Assembly: GCA_029288485.1 (NCBI GenBank)
Contig: JARIHC010000004.1
Coordinates: 248,001-312,000, forward strand
Direction: 5' to 3'
DNA length: 64,000 nucleotides
Source: Candidatus Saccharimonadota bacterium
Lineage (GTDB): Bacteria > Patescibacteriota > Saccharimonadia > Saccharimonadales > UBA4665
Part shown: positions 13,923 to 23,106 of the stretch, piece by piece
How the letters are laid out: every line of letters starts with the position of its first letter
Numbering within the stretch: position 1 is the first letter of the stretch
Notes under the pieces: model-generated
Database searches by the model: none
The model's input: the letters and a program-made list of their open reading frames with translations, nothing else
What the model was told of the DNA's origin: nothing
Position numbers and translations under genes: made by a program

Positions 13923-16220
13923 ATGGCTAAAAACTTAGTAATCGTAGAAAGTCCCGCCAAAGCTAAAACTATCGAACAGTTTCTTGGTAAAGATTATGAG
14001 GTCAAGAGTAGCTTCGGGCATATTCGTGATTTGCCTAGCAAGGGCATGAATATTGATATTGAGCATAATTTCGCGCCTAAATACGAAATTGCGCCAGATA
14101 AGAAAAAGGTGATCAGCGAGCTCAAAAAAGCAGCTGATGGCCGCGACGTCTGGCTAGCTAGTGATGAAGACCGCGAAGGCGAAGCCATAGCTTGGCATCT
14201 CACCCAAGCACTCAAGCTGGACCCGGCTAAAACCAGACGTATAGTCTTTCATGAGATCACTAAGCCGGCCATAGAAAACGCCATAGAAAACCCGCGCACA
14301 GTCGATTTGCATCTGGTAGATGCCTACCAAGCCCGCCGCGTGTTGGATAGGCTAGTCGGTTATGAACTATCGCCAGTGTTATGGAAAAAAGTTCGCACCG
14401 GCCTCTCCGCTGGCCGCGTGCAATCTGTAGCCGTGCGATTGATAGTTGAGCGCGAGCGCGAAATAAAAGACCACGAGGCCGAGAGCTCATTTAAAGTTAC
14501 CGCTGTATTTTTGGCAGGCAAAGAGGAAGTTCCAGCTGAGCTACAGGCCAAGCTGCCTGACACCAAAACTGCCCAGAGCTGGTTGGAAAAGGCAGCTGGC
14601 GCAGATTTTACCGTTGAGAGCATAGAGCAAAAACCCGGCAGCAGAAACCCTAGCGCGCCGTTTACTACCAGTACCTTGCAACAAGAGGCAAGCCGGCGCC
14701 TAGGCTATAGCGTCCGCCAGACTATGACACTGGCCCAGCGCCTATATGAGGCCGGACAAATCACATATATGCGTACCGACAGTACCGTCATGGCCGGACA
14801 GGCCATCAAAGCTGCCGAGTCTTATATTAAAAAGGAATACGGCGACCAATATCACCAGACTAGACAGTATAAAACAAAAAACGCCAGCGCTCAGGAAGCT
14901 CATGAAGCTATCCGGCCGACTGATTTTCACAGATTAAAGGCCGGTGGAGATGATCAGCAAAAGAAGCTTTATCAGCTGATTTGGCAGCGCGCGCTGGCCA
15001 GTCAAATGAGCCCCGCTAAGCTGGAGCGCACCGAAGTTAACATCAAAGTTAGCAATCAGTCTGAGGTATTCCTGGCAAAAGGCGAGGTGCTGCAGTTCGA
15101 CGGCTTTATGAAGGTCTACGGCGGCACGAAAGACGACGTGCTATTGCCGCCTCTTAAGAATGGCCAGACGCTCGACCTGCAACAGATGACGGCTACCGAG
15201 ACATTCACTAAACCAGCAGCGCGCTACTCTGAAGCCACGCTAGTGCGCAAGCTAGAAGAACTGGGTATTGGCCGTCCGAGCACCTACGCGCCGACCATTC
15301 ACACCATCCAGGTCCGCGGCTACGTCGAAAAGGCAGACCTAGAGGGCAAAGAGCGAGAGATTACAGAGATCAAACTGGTTGCAGGCAAGGTCAGCCAGGC
15401 CAAGTCCAAAGTGATAACGGGTGCCGACCGCGCTAAGCTGGTACCAACGCCAATTGCCGAAGTTACGACTGATTTTTTGATCAAATATTTCCCATCGATC
15501 GTCGACTACGACTTTACCGTCAAAGCTGAGGAGAGCCTGGATAAAGTCGCCGAGGGCCAAGAGAAGTGGCAACAAATGATCGCCGACTTCTATAAACACT
15601 TTCACCCCCTCATTGAAAAATCCGAAGATATTTCCCGCCAAGAGGTATCGCAGGCTAGGGAGCTCGGACCAGACCCGAAGAGCGGCGAGCCGATTTTTGC
15701 CCGGTTTGGCCGCTACGGACCGATGTTACAGAAGGGCGACGCTGAAGATAAAGACAAAAAACCAGCCTTTGCGCCGATGCCCGCCGGGGCCGCTATAGAT
15801 ACGGTCACCCTAGAACAAGCACTAGAAATGTTTAAGCTGCCTCGCATTGTAGGCAAAACCAAAGACGGAGAAGAGATCAAAGCCAATATAGGCCGTTTTG
15901 GTCCGTATGTGCAGGTAGGCAAGACTTTTGTGTCTATCAAGCCTCTGGACCCCCTAACCATTACCGAGGCTGAAGCGCTTAAGCTCTACGAAGAGAAGCT
16001 AGCTAAAGACGCCGCAAAGCACATCAAGGAGTTTGATAGCGGTATCAAGATACTAAACGGCCCTTACGGCCCTTATGTAACAGATGGTAAAAAGAACGGC
16101 CGTATCGCCAAGGACACCGATCCGGCTAAGTTAACAGAAGCAGAAGCTAAAAAAATACTTGATGAAGCGCCAGCCAAGAAAGGCCGCCGCGGTCGCCGCC
16201 GAAATATTAAATCGAGTTAA
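13923..16220 (+). CDS. topA: DNA topoisomerase I, 765 aa
   Basis: Toprim domain at the N-terminus (LVIVESPAKAKTIEQFLG; DEDREGEAIAWH), then the type IA core with catalytic Tyr282 in ITYMRTDST, and the RPSTYAPTIHTIQ motif. In place of the C-terminal Cys4 zinc ribbons of E. coli TopA it has at least three Toprim_C-type repeats (FGRYGPMLQKGD, IGRFGPYVQVGK, NGPYGPYVTDGK) and a basic tail KKGRRGRRRN. It relaxes negative supercoils. TATAAA ends 5 bases before the ATG, so it is likely leaderless. Confidence 0.97.
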   Translation: MAKNLVIVESPAKAKTIEQFLGKDYEVKSSFGHIRDLPSKGMNIDIEHNFAPKYEIAPDKKKVISELKKAADGRDVWLASDEDREGEAIAWHLTQALKLDPAKTRRIVFHEITKPAIENAIENPRTVDLHLVDAYQARRVLDRLVGYELSPVLWKKVRTGLSAGRVQSVAVRLIVEREREIKDHEAESSFKVTAVFLAGKEEVPAELQAKLPDTKTAQSWLEKAAGADFTVESIEQKPGSRNPSAPFTTSTLQQEASRRLGYSVRQTMTLAQRLYEAGQITYMRTDSTVMAGQAIKAAESYIKKEYGDQYHQTRQYKTKNASAQEAHEAIRPTDFHRLKAGGDDQQKKLYQLIWQRALASQMSPAKLERTEVNIKVSNQSEVFLAKGEVLQFDGFMKVYGGTKDDVLLPPLKNGQTLDLQQMTATETFTKPAARYSEATLVRKLEELGIGRPSTYAPTIHTIQVRGYVEKADLEGKEREITEIKLVAGKVSQAKSKVITGADRAKLVPTPIAEVTTDFLIKYFPSIVDYDFTVKAEESLDKVAEGQEKWQQMIADFYKHFHPLIEKSEDISRQEVSQARELGPDPKSGEPIFARFGRYGPMLQKGDAEDKDKKPAFAPMPAGAAIDTVTLEQALEMFKLPRIVGKTKDGEEIKANIGRFGPYVQVGKTFVSIKPLDPLTITEAEALKLYEEKLAKDAAKHIKEFDSGIKILNGPYGPYVTDGKKNGRIAKDTDPAKLTEAEAKKILDEAPAKKGRRGRRRNIKSS

Positions 16221-16253
16221 TAAACGGCTTTTGCACCTCTGTAAACCCTGTGG

Positions 16254-16262
16254 TGTGGATAA
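16254..16262 (-). promoter_or_regulatory. Single perfect DnaA-box sequence
   Basis: TGTGGATAA is the complement of the consensus DnaA box TTATCCACA. It lies between topA and the sigma-like gene. A lone box is not evidence of an origin; it could mark DnaA-linked regulation of the downstream gene or be chance. Confidence 0.4.
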
Positions 16263-16352
16263 CATTTTTACAACATAGATTGCGCAATACTGTCAGGAAT
16301 GTGCTAGAATAACCTATAACACAACACAAAAGTGACAATGTGTGAAAAAGTG

Positions 16353-16381
16353 TTGACTTTTAAAACCGATAGTTTTATAAT
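16353..16381 (+). promoter_or_regulatory. Promoter of the sigma-HARE gene
   Basis: TTGACT (16353-16358) and TATAAT (16376-16381) with a 17-bp spacer. The ATG follows 11 bases after the -10, so the leader is only a few bases. Confidence 0.85.
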
Positions 16382-16392
16382 AGGATATAGTT

Positions 16393-17412
16393 ATGCAGAC
16401 TGATAAGTTAGTAACAGATGTACTCGCCACAATTGACCGCGAGCGAGAGCGGGAAATAATTGCCCGCCGGTTCGGTCTTTTCGATCGCAAAGAGACTTTG
16501 GAGCAGATTGGCGAAATGCTCGGTATTACCCGTGAGCGCGTTCGTCAGCTTGAGAAGTCCGTTGTCGTTAAGCTCAAAACCACTGCAGAGCAGGGCAAAG
16601 TACCGCATGTAGCCGATTTTGAGACTAAGGTGTTAGAACTTCTTTCAGCCGACGGTGAAGTGGCTCGGGTTAGTAAACTAGCTGGTCAATTAAGCGAAAA
16701 GCCTGACCGCGAAGAGCAGGCCAGGGTAGCATTTCTAGCTCAGTTATGTCCCAAGTTGGCTGTAGTTAGCGAAGACGATAACTTTTACGCTAGCGTCAGC
16801 AACCAATCTGTTTATGACGAAAAATCCCTAAAGGCTAAGGTAGGTGAGCTAATTGAAACGGTTAAGAAACTTGGCGAGCCTAAGGCCATTAATGACATTG
16901 CCAAAGCCGACGGAGTAGAAGACCCTAAACAAGCCGAGGCTCTCGCAAGCACCTCTAAGAAACTGGCCACCCTGAACAGCCGTTGGGGCTTGATTAAGTG
17001 GCCAATGGTTAACCCAAAAAACATCCGCGATAAAATCTACGTTATTCTTAAGGAAAAAGGCAAGCAGATGCACTTTAATGAGATTTCCGTCGCTATCAAA
17101 GACAGCGATTTTAAACGCAAAGATGTTACCACCCAAGCTATCCATAACGAGCTGATCAAAGACAAGCGTTTCGTTTTAATTGGCCGTGGCATTTATGCTC
17201 TCAAAGAGTGGGGCTACGAGCGGGGTACTGTTGCTGATGTAATCGCTCAGGTTCTTGAGGAAGCCGGCGAGCCACTGCACCGCGACGAAATCGTCAAGCG
17301 CGTACTCAAAAGCCGCTTTGTGAAAGAAACTACTATTCTTTTGAATCTGCAAGGTAAGCCGCAATTTAAGCGCGTTGCCAAGGCTACCTACACGCTCGCA
17401 GACGCCGAATAA
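16393..17412 (+). CDS. Sigma-70 region 4 protein with C-terminal HARE-HTH domains, 339 aa
   Basis: Residues 10-65 match sigma-70 region 4 (LEQIGEMLGITRERVRQLEKS, the -35-recognition helix-turn-helix). The C-terminal half has two HARE-HTH-type domains: about 195-262 (DKIYVILKEKGKQMHFNEIS ... RFVLIGRGIYALKEW) and 270-338 (VIAQVLEEAGEPLHRDEIVKRV ... YTLADAE). HARE-HTH is the fold of the RNA polymerase delta subunit. Regions 1-3 of sigma are absent, so it cannot melt promoters as a sigma factor; it probably docks on RNA polymerase and -35 DNA. It is followed after 14 bases by a hypothetical gene. Confidence 0.85.
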   Translation: MQTDKLVTDVLATIDREREREIIARRFGLFDRKETLEQIGEMLGITRERVRQLEKSVVVKLKTTAEQGKVPHVADFETKVLELLSADGEVARVSKLAGQLSEKPDREEQARVAFLAQLCPKLAVVSEDDNFYASVSNQSVYDEKSLKAKVGELIETVKKLGEPKAINDIAKADGVEDPKQAEALASTSKKLATLNSRWGLIKWPMVNPKNIRDKIYVILKEKGKQMHFNEISVAIKDSDFKRKDVTTQAIHNELIKDKRFVLIGRGIYALKEWGYERGTVADVIAQVLEEAGEPLHRDEIVKRVLKSRFVKETTILLNLQGKPQFKRVAKATYTLADAE

Positions 17413-17426
17413 AGGAGACTTGCAGT

Positions 17427-18050
17427 ATGTTGCTGGCACCAAAATATTCGGGTATTGAGCTGCCGGTATACAACGAGGAGACAAAGCCCTGGGTGTCCAC
17501 CCAAGAGCTTTATAATCAGCATTACTCCGACGCAACAAGTACCGATAGTAAGGTAGTCAGACTAGCTCAGCTAAAACTTAAGGATGTTGAATTTTCGCCT
17601 TTAGCAGACTGCTCATTAATTGAAATTCTACAGAAAACCGATGAGGAGCTAGAGAGGTTCGCGAAACTATGTGGAGCTTCAGTAGTAGAGCATGAATGGG
17701 GTTTGTATAACGATGGGGCCTTTTGCGAGAATACCCGTGCCAATAATCAGCCAGAGCCATCGAAGCTGCGGGCGCTAGTACCTGAAGGCTACATGTTAGT
17801 GGCAGAGGTTGCAGTGATTCGAGACATCGGCGTCCGGGCGGACGATTACGGAGATAACGAGGTGTTTCCGTCAGTGATGAAAAGCGCTATTGAAGAAGGA
17901 GTCAAAGAATATAATAAAGACAGGCAAGTCTATCGCTTAGACGATATGCTTCATCTCGGCCAATTTGCAGTAGGAATGCCAATTGGTGCTTCCACCGGCA
18001 ACCGCCAGGCATGGCTAGTTGATATCGAACCCCGCTGGGGATACGAGTAG
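17427..18050 (+). CDS. Hypothetical protein, 207 aa
   Basis: I do not recognise this protein. It is soluble and acidic, with a hydrophobic strand YMLVAEVAVIRDIGV near residue 130 and a C-terminal segment GNRQAWLVDIEPRWGYE. GGAG lies 9-10 bases before the ATG. It is 14 bases behind the sigma-HARE gene and is probably co-transcribed. Confidence 0.75.
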   Translation: MLLAPKYSGIELPVYNEETKPWVSTQELYNQHYSDATSTDSKVVRLAQLKLKDVEFSPLADCSLIEILQKTDEELERFAKLCGASVVEHEWGLYNDGAFCENTRANNQPEPSKLRALVPEGYMLVAEVAVIRDIGVRADDYGDNEVFPSVMKSAIEEGVKEYNKDRQVYRLDDMLHLGQFAVGMPIGASTGNRQAWLVDIEPRWGYE

Positions 18051-18698
18051 TAATAGTAGCGCTACCTCAGTTATTTTTAATTTATCATTCATAGTGTACA
18101 AAATACGAACATAATTAGTTATGAGTTGGTGGACGGCAATGCATTATAGTCTTGCACGTCTAGTAAGTGCGAGTGGTGGTGGCAGTGGGGCAGAATAAAA
18201 AATTTAAAACCGTACGCACGGGCAGTAGCAACAAAAAATAGGGCGGCAAACATATTAGCAGAGCACCCAATCGCGTGATAGATTGAACGTCGCACAATGT
18301 ATATTTTGCGACCTACATATATAATTACAAGATGGGTTGCAATACCCTTGCTGCAGGGGAGTTATTTTGGATAATGGCTCGTGTTTACGTTTTTGTTGAG
18401 CACGCTGCACCGCAGCTACACCCCAGCGATACATAACCCCGAGCATACATCGTCAGCCTTAATAGCCCTAGCGTCCGGTTGTGATTTATGACACTATTTG
18501 ACTTTTCCACAATTGTGTCGTGAAATGTTGACTTTTTTGACATTACGTGTGATTTATTTTACTCCCCTGCCTTTCCACCTATATAAACAAAATATTTGAC
18601 TTTTACTACACTCGGTATTATTGTATAGTTTTTTATGAACTTACTCTAGTGTTGCATATTGAACAAAACACGAACACGAGCAGGGCCGTAAAAGGGGT
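18051..18698. other. 648-bp gene-free region
   Basis: No convincing gene. A 25-codon frame (18121-18198) is too short and unsupported. The right half is AT-rich and holds three copies of TTGACTTTT-like sequence on the plus strand (near 18508, 18530 and 18594); the last is followed by TATAGT about 22 bases later, so a small plus-strand RNA running against ftsQ is conceivable. No stable hairpin or ribozyme core found. Confidence 0.5.
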
Positions 18699-19607
18699 CT
18701 ACTGATAATATGCCCGGCCATCTACCCGTACGTCTATGTAGTGCGCCGGTGTTACATGCCCGCGCCCTAGTTGAGCTATCGTAGCCAGGTAGGTCCCTGC
18801 TTGCTGCCGAGCATTATTATTCTCTAGGTTAAACTTCACGAAGTAAGGCTGGCCGGCAATATAGACATCCAGCTCGCGCGAGGCCGGCGGCAAGACCATA
18901 GACGAGACTCCTATGTGCTTGGCAGCGAGCTCAGCCAACACAATTTGCACAAATGTTACATCACTAGGGGCGAGAACCTGATGGCCGGTACGAACAGCTA
19001 AACCGCTCTGATCTACTACTTGGGGTAGTTTTTGAGCCGTTGGTAAGTTCGCGCTAGGCATCAGAGCGCGCCCATTTTGATCAACTACAAAAGCGCCGCT
19101 ATTAGCAGCCACCACTAAAGACGCTTCAGCTGGCTGCACATAAATCGTTGGCCGGTGGCCAATCAGCGGTATTGTCACGCTAGCACTGGTTAATTCTGGG
19201 AACTTGTCTGTCATCTGGCGGCTAATATGGCCCGCGTTGATAGTTATTTTATTACGATTTAAGATTGAGCTGGCCAACAGCTTGTCGGCCGCAGCCTGGT
19301 ATTCAGCCCGGCTTCTCAACAGCGCGGTACTGGTTTTAGATGAAGTTAGGGTCTGGATCTTTGCGTTCGGCGCAACCGACAGCACACTTATAACGGATAC
19401 AATGATAGCTATTGTTAGAACCAGCGCCCCAAAGCGGCGGGCAACTTGTGACCATACCGTAGCTTTACTTGCGGCCTCTGCCTGGCCGGGCCGCGAACGA
19501 CCAGTGTTTTCTGGTGCCCGGTAAACCGGGGGCGAAGTACGTTCTTCGGTCTGCACAGAGGTTGCTACGCGCCGGCGAGCCCTTCTAGATGGGTTTCTAC
19601 CAAACAT
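18699..19607 (-). CDS. ftsQ: Cell division protein FtsQ/DivIB-like, 302 aa
   Basis: A basic, Pro/Arg-rich cytoplasmic N-terminus (about 58 residues) is followed by one transmembrane helix (FGALVLTIAIIVSVISVLSV) and an extracytoplasmic region with a POTRA-like part and an FtsQ beta domain (KFPELTSASVTIPLIGHRPTIYVQPAEASLVV). FtsQ links the divisome parts FtsL/FtsB with FtsW/FtsI. Its place at the end of the dcw operon, 6 bases after murG, supports the call more than the sequence, which is diverged. Confidence 0.8.
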   Translation of the reverse strand: MFGRNPSRRARRRVATSVQTEERTSPPVYRAPENTGRSRPGQAEAASKATVWSQVARRFGALVLTIAIIVSVISVLSVAPNAKIQTLTSSKTSTALLRSRAEYQAAADKLLASSILNRNKITINAGHISRQMTDKFPELTSASVTIPLIGHRPTIYVQPAEASLVVAANSGAFVVDQNGRALMPSANLPTAQKLPQVVDQSGLAVRTGHQVLAPSDVTFVQIVLAELAAKHIGVSSMVLPPASRELDVYIAGQPYFVKFNLENNNARQQAGTYLATIAQLGRGHVTPAHYIDVRVDGRAYYQ

Positions 19608-19613
19608 AAACTT

Positions 19614-20777
19614 TTAGGCGGCCTGTTTAAAAATTAAGTTCGCGATTTCGCGAGTTGCATGAGGCTTCGCAAAATCTGCTAAGTGAGCGGCAAGCTGCCT
19701 CTGTCGGGCAGAATCGCTAAGTAGTCTGCTGAGCTGTTTTGCCAACCTGTTAGAGTCGGCTGCTAGCTCTGATTCGTCTTGTACAATAGCAGCACCCTTC
19801 TTAGCCATATACTCAGCATTTTTTATTTGGTGGCCGCCAGTTAAGAAAGTACCCGGCACAACTACACATGCTTTCCCCTGCAGCGCAAACTCCGCCAGAT
19901 TAGTAGCCCCAGCCCGGCAAACGATAATATCAGCAGCACCGCTATAGCGGTAGACATCATCTATAAATCCAAGTAGTTTAACCCTCCCCTGCTCTGCCTC
20001 GCTCAGATGTTCTTCGTAGAGAGTAGTCATTTCGCCTAAGTTGGCTTCGCCGGCCACTTGCACAACATACAGCTTGGGAAACTCGCCTAACAGATTAGGC
20101 AAGATATCGGCGATGGCTTGGTTGATTAGCCGCGACCCCTGGCCACCCCCAATTATAAATAGCATTTGGGCTGATTCGGACAGCTTGATAGCTCGGCGGT
20201 ATTTCTTCTTAAGATCAGGGGTAACAGGCACGAACTTATCTGATACCGGCACACCGGTAGTAACAGTTTTATTGGCTGGATAAGGATAGATATCTTTTGG
20301 CAGAGCTACAGCATGCTTGACTGCCCAGTGGGCAATGATTCGATTGGCTAGGCTGGGAACTGGGTCCGAATCGTGGGTGATGTAGCGTACGCCGGCCAGG
20401 CGGCCGCCCAAGCAGACCGGCACGCTCACAAAACCGCCTCGGCTAAAAATAATATCCGGTTTTAGTTCTCGCATCAGCCGCCTGGCCTGCCAGATGCCTA
20501 TCGACACGTAAAAAGCGTCGCGGGTATTTTTAAAGATCGTGGGCAGGTCCAAGAGCTGCTTCCAGCCCTCGCCGTGATAGCGGCGAAATTTGCCAGCCCG
20601 CACCGTATAGAAATGATCAATCATCGGATCTTTAGCTACCACAGAGCTAAACGGATCACCTGTTTGACCTATGTAGGCTATTTGCGTGTCAGGACGCTGC
20701 CGTTTGAGCTCTCTGGCCACTGCTAAAACAGGGGTAATATGTCCGCCTGAGCCGCCGCCGGTCAAGACAACTTTCAT
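19614..20777 (-). CDS. murG: UDP-GlcNAc:undecaprenyl-PP-MurNAc-pentapeptide transferase MurG, 387 aa
   Basis: A GT-B glycosyltransferase with the N-terminal GGGSGGHITPVLAVA loop, the mid-protein GGGQGSRLINQ and the UDP-GlcNAc-binding region CRAGATNLAEFALQGKACVVVP. It makes lipid II on the inner face of the membrane. The start overlaps the ftsW stop by 4 bases (ATGA), indicating coupled translation. Confidence 0.97.
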   Translation of the reverse strand: MKVVLTGGGSGGHITPVLAVARELKRQRPDTQIAYIGQTGDPFSSVVAKDPMIDHFYTVRAGKFRRYHGEGWKQLLDLPTIFKNTRDAFYVSIGIWQARRLMRELKPDIIFSRGGFVSVPVCLGGRLAGVRYITHDSDPVPSLANRIIAHWAVKHAVALPKDIYPYPANKTVTTGVPVSDKFVPVTPDLKKKYRRAIKLSESAQMLFIIGGGQGSRLINQAIADILPNLLGEFPKLYVVQVAGEANLGEMTTLYEEHLSEAEQGRVKLLGFIDDVYRYSGAADIIVCRAGATNLAEFALQGKACVVVPGTFLTGGHQIKNAEYMAKKGAAIVQDESELAADSNRLAKQLSRLLSDSARQRQLAAHLADFAKPHATREIANLIFKQAA

Positions 20778-22024
20778 GAATAATCAAGTCTCCTGACAGC
20801 ACCGGTGGGCCGCCGCCTCTGGCCTGCCCCTGGTGCTGGCTGATCAGGCGCATTGGATGCCCGCGGCACTTGAAAAGACGTATACTGCGAAGCCTGGAAC
20901 ACTAGGCCGACGGCGGCGGCCGTAAAGACCACGCTGGTGCCGCCATAACTTATAAACGGCAAAGTGATTCCCTTGAGCGGCAACAAGCCGATCATGGCGC
21001 CCACATTAACCAGCGTTTGCACACTCAACCATGCCAGCACGCCAATCACTAATAATCGGGTAAAATCATCGTCCGAGCGCTCAGCTATAGACTTAAGACG
21101 CGCAAAAAAGGCTACAAAGACCGCTAACAGCGCCACGCTGCCTATAAAACCGAACTTTTCGGCATAAATCGCGAAGATAGAGTCATTTGCAGCCTCTGGC
21201 AGATAACCATAAGCCTGTACGCTGCTACCCAAGCCAAGCCCGATTACACCGCCAGAACCAACCGCTATTAACGCCTGGCAAGCCTGGTAGCCGCTGCTTT
21301 TACAGTTTGCTTCCGGATGCAGATAGGTTTCCAGGCGGTCGCGGCGGTAAGGAGATATTGAGACAGCCAAGATAAGTCCTATTAGTATGATCCCGCCAAT
21401 CTGAAAAACGCGCTTTAGTGGTAAGCCGGCTACGAAAGCCATCGTGCCCATCATTGCCACTACCACGCCAGTAGAACCCAGGTCGCTTTGTACGCCGGCC
21501 ACAACTACTCCTATAGCTAACAATGCGTAAAGCAGCGGCTTGAGTGTTTTACTAACATCAGTTATGGAGTTATCCCTAATGCGGCCCGCCAAGAAACCAG
21601 CAAGCCATACCAAAACTGCAAATTTAAGTAACTCGACTGATTGAAAAGATAGACTGCCCAGCCGCACCCAGCGGTGCGCCGGATAGGCCGGATTAACTGG
21701 TAGCGCCAAGGCTAGCAAAGTAGCGCCCATTGCCGCAATAAGTAGCGGCTTATAGGCTCGGCGCCACCAATTGAGGGGCACCTGAGCAGTTACTATGAAA
21801 GCGATGATACTTAGCCCTATCGCAAGCAGCTGTTTGCTCACGTAATAGCCGCCTTTAACGTGTTGTGCGGCAGTAAGCGCCGGGCTAATCGCATAAACCA
21901 CAATTAATCCAATCGACAGCAGTACAGCACACAAAATCAGCAGCCAATAATCAGGCCGGTGCTTGCGGCCAAGGTTGAGAGCCGTAGTGAACTGCGGCCG
22001 CCTGGACACCTGCCGCGGGCGCAT
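20774..22024 (-). CDS. ftsW: Lipid II polymerase FtsW (SEDS family), 416 aa
   Basis: Ten hydrophobic segments with the SEDS signature near the C-terminus (LPFISYGGTSVVFTAAAVGL). It polymerises glycan strands together with the transpeptidase encoded by ftsI in the same operon. A Pro/Arg-rich tail (QPAPGAGQRRRPTGAVRR) extends into the cytoplasm. It abuts mraY, sharing one base of stop and start. Confidence 0.96.
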   Translation of the reverse strand: MRPRQVSRRPQFTTALNLGRKHRPDYWLLILCAVLLSIGLIVVYAISPALTAAQHVKGGYYVSKQLLAIGLSIIAFIVTAQVPLNWWRRAYKPLLIAAMGATLLALALPVNPAYPAHRWVRLGSLSFQSVELLKFAVLVWLAGFLAGRIRDNSITDVSKTLKPLLYALLAIGVVVAGVQSDLGSTGVVVAMMGTMAFVAGLPLKRVFQIGGIILIGLILAVSISPYRRDRLETYLHPEANCKSSGYQACQALIAVGSGGVIGLGLGSSVQAYGYLPEAANDSIFAIYAEKFGFIGSVALLAVFVAFFARLKSIAERSDDDFTRLLVIGVLAWLSVQTLVNVGAMIGLLPLKGITLPFISYGGTSVVFTAAAVGLVFQASQYTSFQVPRASNAPDQPAPGAGQRRRPTGAVRRLDYS

Positions 22025-23064
22025 CAGTACCTTCCTAACAAGAAGATTATTATCCCGGCAACAGCTGCTATCTGTCCGAGAATCCAGAACCGCATGGTGA
22101 CTTTAGTTTCCGGCCAACCGATAGCTTCGAAGTGATGATGGATCGGCGAAGACAGGAAGACCTTTTTACCATGGCGCAGTTTACGCGACATACGGTTAGT
22201 GATAACTGACCCTGTTTCTACTACAAAAACAATGCCAATTATAGGCAGAACATAAACAGCGTCAGTCTGCATAGCCACTATACCCAGTGCCGTTCCTAGC
22301 GCGAACGAGCCAACATCACCCATTAAAAATCTGGCTGGATAGATATTAAACCAAGTATAGCTAAGTAAAGCACCGATAACTGTTACACAGAAGCCTGCCA
22401 GCGCTACCTTATGTTCGGCGGCGGCAATAATACCGTAAGCCGCAAAGGACGATGTTAACAACCCGCCTGCCAAGCCGTCTAGGCCATCAGTTATATTAAC
22501 GGAGTTAGCAGTCGCCATGACCACAAACCAGAACAGCAAAATTACAAAAATACCGATATGCCACTGGTGCACCCACGGTAAATAAATCGAAGTAACATCC
22601 AGCTTAGAGAAAAACCACCAGCCACCAATTAAGACTACGAGGCTGTGCAGCATAAACTTAGCGCGGGCGCTCATGCCGGCTACACCGCCGCCGTTGCTGC
22701 GAATATTCATAATGTCATCAAACAGACCAATTGCCCCGGCGCCAAGCATGCCGGCCAGTGGCAACCACGTCTCTGCCCTGTGTAAATTACCGACCAAAGT
22801 AACCAGCGCAATTGCAATTACAAATATTAATCCGGCCATGGTCGGGATGTTGCGCTTGTGTTTAGCGGCGTGAAGCTTAGCGTAAACGGTGGCTTTGCCG
22901 CCAGCCCATGCATCAGTCCGCTGCCGCTTCCACCACTCATAGCGGTAAGCGACCGTGGTATAGATTGGAGTTATCAGCATGCTAAGAGCAAAACCAGCAA
23001 ATCCCAGCGAAAAGATACGGATCAAGTTATGGGTTGTGATGGCAATGTGCAGTGTATTCATCAT
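22024..23064 (-). CDS. mraY: Phospho-MurNAc-pentapeptide transferase MraY, 346 aa
   Basis: A ten-helix membrane enzyme with the catalytic motifs NSVNITDGLDGLAGG, FLMGDVGSFALG and SSPIHHHFEAIGWPE. It transfers phospho-MurNAc-pentapeptide to undecaprenyl phosphate, giving lipid I. The order ftsI-mraY-ftsW-murG is that of a dcw cluster lacking the Mur ligases. Confidence 0.97.
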   Translation of the reverse strand: MMNTLHIAITTHNLIRIFSLGFAGFALSMLITPIYTTVAYRYEWWKRQRTDAWAGGKATVYAKLHAAKHKRNIPTMAGLIFVIAIALVTLVGNLHRAETWLPLAGMLGAGAIGLFDDIMNIRSNGGGVAGMSARAKFMLHSLVVLIGGWWFFSKLDVTSIYLPWVHQWHIGIFVILLFWFVVMATANSVNITDGLDGLAGGLLTSSFAAYGIIAAAEHKVALAGFCVTVIGALLSYTWFNIYPARFLMGDVGSFALGTALGIVAMQTDAVYVLPIIGIVFVVETGSVITNRMSRKLRHGKKVFLSSPIHHHFEAIGWPETKVTMRFWILGQIAAVAGIIIFLLGRY

Positions 23065-23106
23065 ATGTATTTTTGTTTTATTATATCATTTAGTTTATAT
23101 TTCAAT

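Noticed and set aside
16254-18698. Replication origin suggested by one DnaA box and an AT-rich gap
   Set aside because: Only one box, no dnaA/dnaN neighbours and no cluster of boxes in the gap.
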